A stretch of DNA of 28,868 nt from Actinospica sp035552695 (GTDB taxonomy: Bacteria > Actinomycetota > Actinomycetes > Streptomycetales > Catenulisporaceae). The DNA is taken from the NCBI RefSeq assembly GCF_035552695.1, contig NZ_DASZKT010000204.1, forward strand, positions 1 through 28,868, given 5' to 3'. The position numbers were made by a program, and so were the translations under genes. The notes beneath the pieces are model-generated. The model was not told where the DNA came from. It was given only the letters and a program-made list of their open reading frames with translations, and did not search any database. Positions 23,433-28,868 of this stretch are shown piece after piece. Numbering within the stretch: the first letter of the stretch is position 1; every line of letters begins with the position of its first letter.

Positions 23433-23646
23433 GGCCGTGTCGTCCTTGAGTCAGGCTCTGGTGGCGCCGACTCTAGCAAAGAGTCAGATTAATCCAAGGG
23501 GTTGGTTGGCAGATTTGCCCAGAGATGCCCGGTATTGATCTGGTTTATCGTGCCTCTTGAAAGTCGTTGGGCCAAATGAGTTGCATTAATCGGAAGGTCT
23601 GCAATACTCAACCCGACACCGTCGGAGCCAATGGAGGAACTCGACC
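23433..23646. promoter_or_regulatory. Divergent control region between the mutarotase unit and the FCD-type regulator
   Basis: This 214-bp gap is visibly AT-richer than its neighbours. It carries the inverted repeat GACTCT-agcaa-AGAGTC at 23469-23485, two copies of ATTAATC (23488-23494 and 23585-23591), and the near-palindrome GGCAGATTTGCC at 23508-23519. One or more of these are candidate operators for the FCD-type regulator that starts at 23647. Core promoter elements are not clear. A GGAGG ribosome site precedes the GTG of the regulator. Confidence 0.6.
23469..23485. promoter_or_regulatory. Inverted repeat GACTCT-N5-AGAGTC, candidate operator
   Basis: The 6-bp arms are perfect complements around a 5-base centre, 37 bp upstream of the mutarotase start. 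Its size and symmetry suit a dimeric GntR/FadR-type protein. The role is inferred from position only. Confidence 0.45.
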
Positions 23647-24408
23647 GTGACGACGAACGTTGCCCTGCCGGGTCCGGGCGGTGCCGAACCGGACGATGAC
23701 CGGTACCGGCCCGGCTACGAGCTCGTCGCGGAGCGGTTGCTGCACTACATCGCCGAGGAGAACCTGCGCCCCGGCGACCGGCTGCCGACCGAGCAGGGGC
23801 TGGCCGAGATCCTCGGCGCGACGCGGAACGTCACGCGTGAGGCCGTCAAGGTGCTGGCCGCGATCGGGCGGCTGACGGTGCGCCGCGGCGCGGGCATCTT
23901 CGTCGCGGCTGCCCCGGCCGTCTCCGACGCCGACCAGCTGGCGCACTATCAGCCCACCGACATGGAGCACGTGCTCATGTTGCTGGACTACCGCCAGGTG
24001 ATCGAGACGGAGACCGCGCGCCGCGCGGCGTCCATCGCCACGCCGCTCGAGGTCAAGTCCATCCGCGCGGCGGCGCAGGAGTCCGCCGAGGTCGGCGCCC
24101 GCGGCGACGCAGAAGCCTTCGCCCATGCCGACGAGCTGTTCCACAACGCGGTGGCCGCGGCCGCGCACAACATCTTCCTGCAGTCCTCGGTCGCCACGGT
24201 CCGCAAGTTCGCCGCGCAGAGCGACGTGCTGCTGTTCCACGGCTCGGCCCCGGGTTCGCTCGAGGCCGCCGGCCGGCAGCACGTCGAGATCGCCGAGGCG
24301 ATCGCCGCCGGAGCCGCCGACCACGCGATGGAACTGATGGCCCATCACGTGGACACCACCCGACACCAGTTCGAGAGCCGGATCCGCGACCGGCTGTTCA
24401 GGTCCTGA
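23647..24408 (+). CDS. GntR-family (FadR subfamily, FCD domain) transcriptional regulator
   Basis: The 253-residue protein has an N-terminal winged helix (about 20-90), with YIAEENLRPGDRLPTEQGLAEIL and REAVKVLAAIGRLTVRRGAGIFV. An all-helical FCD effector domain follows. The FCD metal-site region is visible in LDYRQVIETETARRAA, HADELFHNAVAAAAHN and the late HVEIAEAIAAGAADHAMELMAHH, whose Asp/His pattern commonly binds zinc or a carboxylate ligand. Such regulators often respond to sugar acids. The GTG start follows GGAGG at 8-bp spacing. Divergent from the mutarotase-reductase pair and just upstream of the dehydratase-importer genes, it is the likely regulator of both arms. Confidence 0.92.
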   Translation: MTTNVALPGPGGAEPDDDRYRPGYELVAERLLHYIAEENLRPGDRLPTEQGLAEILGATRNVTREAVKVLAAIGRLTVRRGAGIFVAAAPAVSDADQLAHYQPTDMEHVLMLLDYRQVIETETARRAASIATPLEVKSIRAAAQESAEVGARGDAEAFAHADELFHNAVAAAAHNIFLQSSVATVRKFAAQSDVLLFHGSAPGSLEAAGRQHVEIAEAIAAGAADHAMELMAHHVDTTRHQFESRIRDRLFRS

Positions 24409-24503
24409 CCCTCTGAATCCCTGACCTTCCGAACCCCCGACTGCCGGCGAACCACGTCCGGACGGTCCGCGATACCCCGATGCCTCGATCAGGAAGCACA
24501 GTC

Positions 24504-25598
24504 ATGAAGATCACCCACGTCGAGTCCTTCCGGGTGCACGTGCCCGCCGTCGATCCGCCCTTCCGATGGCGCGAGGGCCTGGCCGGCAGCGCGCCCGCGG
24601 GCGACGGCGGCATCCTGCGCATCGGCACCGACGCGGGCGTCGAAGGCGTCGCCTTCTTCGCGCGGCCCGGCGCCGCCGTGCTGCTCGACGACCTGGTCGA
24701 GCGGGTCTTCCGCCCGGAACTGCTCGGGCAGGACCCGCTGCAGCGCGAATGGCTCTGGCACCGGGTGTGGGAACTCGACCGCATCCATGAGCTGCCGCTG
24801 CCGACCCTCGGCCTGATCGACGTGGCGCTGTGGGACCTGGCGGGCCGCGTCCTGGACCTGCCGACCTGGCAGCTGCTCGGCGGCTACCGCACCGAGATAC
24901 CCGCCTACGCCTCCACCTCGACGTTCGGCAGCATCGAAGAGTTCTTCGACGTCGCCGACCAGTGCCTCGCCCTCGGCTACCGCGGCGTGAAACTGCACGC
25001 GTGGGGCGACGCCCGGCGGGATGCGGCGCTCATTCTCGCGCTGCGCGAGCACCTCGGCCCCGAGGTCCCGCTCATGTACGACGGCTCGGCCGGCTTCGAC
25101 CTGCCGGACGCCATCTACGTCGGTGCGGCGCTGTCCGAGGCCAAATACCTCTGGTACGAGGAGCCGATGCGCGAGTTCAGTGTCAGCGCCTACAAGCGTC
25201 TCGCCGAGGTGGTCGACGTGCCGCTGCTGGTGGCCGAGACCTCCGACGGCGCCCACATGAACTCGGCCGACTTCATCGCCTCCGGCGCCGCCACCTTCGG
25301 CGTGCGGGCGAGCACCACGCTGCGCGGCGGGATCACCGGCGCGATGCGCACCGCCCACCTCGCCGACGCCTACCGGGTACGCGCCGAGGTGCACGGCTCG
25401 GACATCCCGAATCAGCACCTTTGCATGGCGATCTCGAACACCACCTACTACGAGTCGCTGGTCACCTCGAACCCGGTCAAGCGCGAGCGGGCCGTCGACG
25501 AACGCGGCCTCGTGCACGCGCCGACCGGCCCGGGAATCGCCCTGCCCGCGGGGCTCGACTACCCGGCCGCCCTCCGGCCGTACGTCCAGGAAGGCTGA
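24504..25598 (+). CDS. Enolase-superfamily (mandelate racemase/muconate lactonizing) enzyme, acid-sugar dehydratase-like
   Basis: The 364-residue protein has the enolase-superfamily capping domain (1-125) and barrel (126-330). Catalytic Lys163 and His165 are in VKLHAW (a K-x-H motif). Metal ligands are Asp193 in MYDGSAGFD, a Glu in WYEEPM (219/220) and Glu245 in VAETSDG. His297 in EVHGSD matches the general acid/base of the mandelate racemase group. The partner Asp, normally in a QPD motif before RGGIT, appears as Ser270 (GVRASTTLRGGIT). The family includes dehydratases of fuconate, rhamnonate, gluconate and galactonate. I chose the ATG at 24504 (AGGAAG at 8 bp) over an ATG at 24480 that lacks a ribosome site. 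It follows the regulator by 95 bp and precedes the importer genes. Confidence 0.88.
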   Translation: MKITHVESFRVHVPAVDPPFRWREGLAGSAPAGDGGILRIGTDAGVEGVAFFARPGAAVLLDDLVERVFRPELLGQDPLQREWLWHRVWELDRIHELPLPTLGLIDVALWDLAGRVLDLPTWQLLGGYRTEIPAYASTSTFGSIEEFFDVADQCLALGYRGVKLHAWGDARRDAALILALREHLGPEVPLMYDGSAGFDLPDAIYVGAALSEAKYLWYEEPMREFSVSAYKRLAEVVDVPLLVAETSDGAHMNSADFIASGAATFGVRASTTLRGGITGAMRTAHLADAYRVRAEVHGSDIPNQHLCMAISNTTYYESLVTSNPVKRERAVDERGLVHAPTGPGIALPAGLDYPAALRPYVQEG

Positions 25599-25626
25599 AC
25601 CAACCCCTCCCCAGGAAGGCAAGACA

Positions 25627-27003
25627 ATGATGTCTACACGAATGTCTATAAGCACTGTCGGTCGCACACGCGGACGGACAACCGCCGCCGCCGCATTCGT
25701 CGTCGGCGCCGCGGTCGCTCTGTCGGGATGTGCGAGCACGAGCGTCGGGACGACCGACAGCACTACCGCCTCCGTGTTCAAGCAGGCCACGCAGAACGAC
25801 TCCGCGTCGATCACGGTCTGGACCGACTCGACGCGTCTGCCGGATGTGCAGAAGTACCAGCAGGAACACCCGAACGTGAAGATGAACATCGTCACGTACG
25901 ACGGAAGCGCGGACGGCTCGACCTACCTGCAGACCAAGGTCCAGCTGTTCGACCGGACCGGCAGCGGCTGGCCCGACGTGGTCTTCGCCTCGCCGACCGA
26001 CGTGACCTGGGCCAGCGCGCCGACGAGCCCGAGCGCGCAGGCCTTCGCCGCGCCGGTCGACCAGCTGGTGCCCGCCTCGACGCTGCAGGGCTTCGCCACC
26101 GGCTCGCTCGCGCCGTGCCAGGTCAGCGGGCACACCTACTGCCTGCGCAACGACATCGCCCAGGTGGTGACCTGGTACAACAAGAAGCTGATGGACCAGT
26201 GGGGCTATCAGGTGCCGACCACCTGGGAGCAGTACCAGGCGCTCGGCGAGAAGGTCGCCGCGCAGCACCCCGGCTACGTGGTCGGCGCGGTCGGCGACAC
26301 GAACTCCCAGGAGTCCTACTTCTGGTCGAGCCAGTGCCCGGCGCAGCAGCTGGTGGGCAACAACACGCTGAAGGTGGACCTGTCCTCGCCCGACTGCACG
26401 CGGATGTCGAGCCTGCTCGACCCGCTGATCGCCGACAAGTCCGTGAGCACGCAGGGCTTCTTCACCCAGGGCTTCGACGGCAGCAAGGTACTGATGGCGG
26501 TCGGCCCCTCCTGGTACGGCCAGTACCTGTTCAACTCGGCGTTCAAGACCCCGTCGGGCGAGATCGCCGCGGCGGCGCCGCTGAAGTGGGACGGCCAGAG
26601 CACGGTGGCCACGGGCAACGTGGGCGGCGGCATCTGGATGATCTCCTCGCACAGCACCAACCTCAAGGCCGCCACCGCCCTCACCAGCTGGCTCACCACG
26701 TCCACCGAGAACCTGCAGAACGCGCCGACCTACCCGGCCTACGTCGCCGGAGCCAAGGCCTGGCTGGCGAACCCGGCGAACAAGAGCTACTTCGCCGACG
26801 ACGTCTCCAGCGTCTTCCTGTCCGCCGCGAACGACGTGTGGACCGGCTGGTCGAACACCAAGTTCAGCGACGCGACGCCGTGGTCGAACGCGGTGCTGCC
26901 TGCGCTGACCGCGGGCAAGTCGCTCACCTCGACGCTGCCCGCCTGGCAGACCGCGATCGTCAACGAGGCGAAGTCGGTCGGATACACGGTCGTCACGCAA
27001 TGA
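25627..27003 (+). CDS. Carbohydrate ABC transporter substrate-binding lipoprotein (family 1)
   Basis: The 458-residue protein has a lipoprotein signal: basic N-terminus, AAAAFVVGAAVALSGC with Cys35 in the lipobox. The mature part is a family-1 (MalE-like) sugar-binding protein, with ITVWTDSTRLPDVQKYQQEHP, RTGSGWPDVVFAS, TYCLRNDIAQVVTWYNKKLMDQWG and GVP-like TTWEQYQALGEK. It presents a sugar to the two permeases that follow. The ATG at 25627 (a second ATG follows directly) has GGAAGG upstream. Its stop overlaps the first permease start. The substrate is probably the sugar handled by the mutarotase, aldo/keto reductase and dehydratase, but no residue visible here identifies it. Confidence 0.93.
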   Translation: MMSTRMSISTVGRTRGRTTAAAAFVVGAAVALSGCASTSVGTTDSTTASVFKQATQNDSASITVWTDSTRLPDVQKYQQEHPNVKMNIVTYDGSADGSTYLQTKVQLFDRTGSGWPDVVFASPTDVTWASAPTSPSAQAFAAPVDQLVPASTLQGFATGSLAPCQVSGHTYCLRNDIAQVVTWYNKKLMDQWGYQVPTTWEQYQALGEKVAAQHPGYVVGAVGDTNSQESYFWSSQCPAQQLVGNNTLKVDLSSPDCTRMSSLLDPLIADKSVSTQGFFTQGFDGSKVLMAVGPSWYGQYLFNSAFKTPSGEIAAAAPLKWDGQSTVATGNVGGGIWMISSHSTNLKAATALTSWLTTSTENLQNAPTYPAYVAGAKAWLANPANKSYFADDVSSVFLSAANDVWTGWSNTKFSDATPWSNAVLPALTAGKSLTSTLPAWQTAIVNEAKSVGYTVVTQ

Positions 27004-27938
27004 CCACGCTCCAGGCACGGCCGCTCGCGGTGTCCGGAAACGGTCAGGCCCGCCGCCCCGCGCGGCGGCGGGCCGGCGGCGGCCGGGCCGGGTACCTGTT
27101 CGTCGCCGGATACGTCGTGCTGCTGCTCGCGTTCGGGGTGTTCCCGACCGGCTACTCGGTCTACCTCGCCCTCACCAACCCGCGCGGGCAGTTCACCGGA
27201 CTCGGCCAGTTCGTCAAGGCGTTCCAGGACTTCCGCTTCGGCCCGGCGTTCGCCGACATCAGCGTGTACCTGGTGATGTGGCTGCTGCTCGTGGTCGTGC
27301 TCACCGTGACGGTCGCGGTCATCCTGCGCGGCCGGGTCGGCAGCGGCGTCTCCGCGGTGCTCCGCTTCCTGTTCTACATCCCGGGAGCACTGGCGGGCGT
27401 CGCGAGCGTGCTGGTCTGGCTGTTCATGCTCGACCCGGCCGTCAGCCCCGCCGCCGGACTGCTGCGCGCGCTGGGCCTGGACAACTTCGACCAGGTCCTC
27501 GCGCCCGGGAACCTGCCGGTCATCCTGGTGCTGATCGCGTTCTGGACCGGGGCCGGCGGCTGGATCGTGGTGATGTACGGCGCGCTGAACAATATCCCCG
27601 ACGAGATCCTCGAGGCCGCGCGCATCGACGGAGCGGGTCCCTGGCAGATCGCCTGGCGCATCCAGATCCCGATGATCAGCAAGTGGATCGTCTACATGGC
27701 GATCCTCGCGTTCGCCGCCGGCACCCAGCTGTTCGTCGAGCCGCAGCTGCTGCAGACCGCGAGCCTCAACCGGGTCAGCCCGACGTGGTCGCCCAACGAG
27801 CTCGCCTACGTGTTCGCGTTCCAGAACGGGGACTTCAACGGCGCCGCGGCGATCTCGATCGTGCTGCTGGCGATCGGCCTGCTCTGCGCCGGGCTGCTGG
27901 TCACCCGGTCCCGCCTGTTCAAACTGGACGAAGACTGA
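27000..27938 (+). CDS. Carbohydrate ABC transporter permease, MalF-like
   Basis: The 312-residue protein has a short basic N-terminus, then a hydrophobic segment AGYLFVAGYVVLLLAFGVFP and about five more membrane segments. The EAA loop that contacts the ATPase is EAARIDGAGPWQIAWRIQIPM. It is the first of two permeases of a family-1 sugar importer. The ATG overlaps the binding-protein stop (ATGA). The open frame extends upstream through the binding-protein gene, but only as a shadow. Its stop overlaps the next permease by one base (TGATG). Confidence 0.92.
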   Translation: MTTLQARPLAVSGNGQARRPARRRAGGGRAGYLFVAGYVVLLLAFGVFPTGYSVYLALTNPRGQFTGLGQFVKAFQDFRFGPAFADISVYLVMWLLLVVVLTVTVAVILRGRVGSGVSAVLRFLFYIPGALAGVASVLVWLFMLDPAVSPAAGLLRALGLDNFDQVLAPGNLPVILVLIAFWTGAGGWIVVMYGALNNIPDEILEAARIDGAGPWQIAWRIQIPMISKWIVYMAILAFAAGTQLFVEPQLLQTASLNRVSPTWSPNELAYVFAFQNGDFNGAAAISIVLLAIGLLCAGLLVTRSRLFKLDED

Positions 27939-28834
27939 TGACCTACCTCTCGAACGTGGCGCGGCGCAGCTCGCGTCTCACCTCAACACTCGTCGTCACC
28001 GTGATCATCGTCGCGCTGCTGGTGTTCTTCGTGCTCCCGGTGATCTGGCTGCTGCTGGCGCCGACCAAGACCGACGCACAGCTCAGCAGCGGCTTCCCGC
28101 TCTCGTTCGGCTCCTTCAGCCAGCTCGCGGCGGCCTGGCGGCACCTGACCTCGTTCCAGGGCGGCGCCATCTGGCTGTGGCTGCGCAACTCGGCGGTCTA
28201 CTCCGGCGGTGCGCTCATCCTCACGCTGGCCACGAGCGTCCCGGCCGGGTACGCGCTCGCGCTCACGAGGTTCCGCGGCCGCAAGACCCTGCTGACCGCC
28301 ACGCTGATCGTGATGATCATGCCGAGCTCCGCCCTCGTGCTGCCGATCTTCCTGGAACTCAACCTGTTCCACCTGATCGGCACCGCCTGGTCGATCATCC
28401 TGCCGTTCTCGTTCTACCCGTTCGGGGTGTACCTCGTGTACATCTACTTCGCCACCAGCCTGCCGCGCGACATGCTCGCCGCCGCGCGCATCGACGGCGC
28501 GAACGAATGGCAGGTCTTCCGCCAGGTGGCGCTGCCGCTGGCCCGGCCGGTGATCGGCCTCGTCGCCTTCTTCAGCTTCGTCGGCAACTGGAACAACTTC
28601 TTCCTGCCCTACCTGGTGCTGCCGAGCAGCCAGGAGTTCCCGGTCCAGGTGGGCCTGAACCAGCTGCTCACCTCCACCCCGTCCTTCAACCCGGTCGCGG
28701 GCAAGGGCCTCGACATCACGAGCCCGGAGCTGGCGCTGGCGATCATCATCGCCATCCTGCCCGTCCTGGTGCTCTTCCTGTTCTCCCAGCGTGCCCTCGT
28801 CTCGGGCATGCTGGCCGGTTCGACCAAAGAGTAA
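27938..28834 (+). CDS. Carbohydrate ABC transporter permease, MalG-like
   Basis: The 298-residue protein opens with a hydrophobic segment (TSTLVVTVIIVALLVFFVLP) and has several others, with the MalG-type EAA loop AAARIDGANEWQVFRQVALPL and a final segment LALAIIIAILPVLVLFLFSQR. It pairs with the preceding MalF-like permease. The ATG at 27938 shares one base with the previous stop. No ATPase gene follows within the window; many actinobacterial family-1 importers use a shared ATPase (MsiK type), so one is not necessarily expected here. The open frame runs upstream into the MalF gene as a shadow. Confidence 0.93.
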   Translation: MTYLSNVARRSSRLTSTLVVTVIIVALLVFFVLPVIWLLLAPTKTDAQLSSGFPLSFGSFSQLAAAWRHLTSFQGGAIWLWLRNSAVYSGGALILTLATSVPAGYALALTRFRGRKTLLTATLIVMIMPSSALVLPIFLELNLFHLIGTAWSIILPFSFYPFGVYLVYIYFATSLPRDMLAAARIDGANEWQVFRQVALPLARPVIGLVAFFSFVGNWNNFFLPYLVLPSSQEFPVQVGLNQLLTSTPSFNPVAGKGLDITSPELALAIIIAILPVLVLFLFSQRALVSGMLAGSTKE

Positions 28835-28868
28835 GACCGCGATTTCCCCTTCTCGACCATCTCGACCA

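Noticed and set aside
24480..24503. Earlier ATG for the enolase-superfamily gene
   Set aside because: No ribosome site precedes it, while the ATG at 24504 has AGGAAG at good spacing and starts at the usual family N-terminus.
25477..27018. A 513-residue minus-strand open frame opposite the sugar-binding lipoprotein
   Set aside because: Compositionally biased Arg/Gly/Val-rich shadow; the plus-strand gene has a clear lipoprotein signal and family motifs.

Overview
The window is GC-rich, uses GTG/TTG starts often, and encodes a Tat-type lipoprotein signal, two HutC-type GntR regulators and a secreted sedolisin. It reads as a chromosomal catabolic region of a soil actinobacterium (Streptomyces/Catenulispora-like; genus not determinable from sequence alone). 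I see no tRNA, rRNA, CRISPR array, insertion sequence or phage gene, and no stretch over 300 bases without a gene.

Region 1 (about 1-15907, minus strand) is one very compact operon of at least 14 genes, running off the left edge. In transcription order: an oligopeptide-type (DppB / fused DppC-DppD / DppF / family-5 lipoprotein) importer, a ThuA-like protein, a TIM-barrel sugar isomerase/epimerase, an extended SDR epimerase, a Gfo/Idh/MocA dehydrogenase, a HutC-type GntR regulator, a copper amine oxidase, a second TIM-barrel isomerase, a second Gfo/Idh dehydrogenase, a double-SIS (GlmS-isomerase-like) protein and a BadF/N-acetylglucosamine-kinase-like enzyme. Nine of thirteen junctions are 4-base stop/start overlaps. 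The set looks like uptake and breakdown of a nitrogen-bearing sugar, cyclitol or glycoside. The copper amine oxidase amid sugar-oxidising and isomerising enzymes is the most unusual feature; the substrate is unknown.

Region 2 (15908-17909) holds a divergent control region, a short zinc-type MDR dehydrogenase gene (plus) and a second GntR regulator (minus) that is a clear paralogue of the one inside the operon. The control region carries six ACTGG/CCAGT pentamers, a perfect 12-bp palindrome, a TCTAGA-centred inverted repeat and 10-bp phased repeats, resembling DasR/HutC-type operators. It probably controls both the operon and the dehydrogenase.

Region 3 (17997-21932, minus) is one large secreted S53 (sedolisin) protease with regulatory-like beta domains and a six-bladed Kelch propeller that seems to be inserted into an Ig-like domain.

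Region 4 (22048-28834) is a second sugar regulon. A mutarotase (with a low-complexity insertion made by a 15-bp DNA repeat) and an aldo/keto reductase lie on the minus strand. Diverging from them are an FCD-type GntR regulator, an enolase-superfamily acid-sugar dehydratase-like enzyme and a family-1 carbohydrate ABC importer (lipoprotein plus two permeases). This fits a non-phosphorylative route for an aldose such as a 6-deoxyhexose: mutarotation, C1 oxidation, dehydration. The lactonase, aldolase and transporter ATPase are not in the window.
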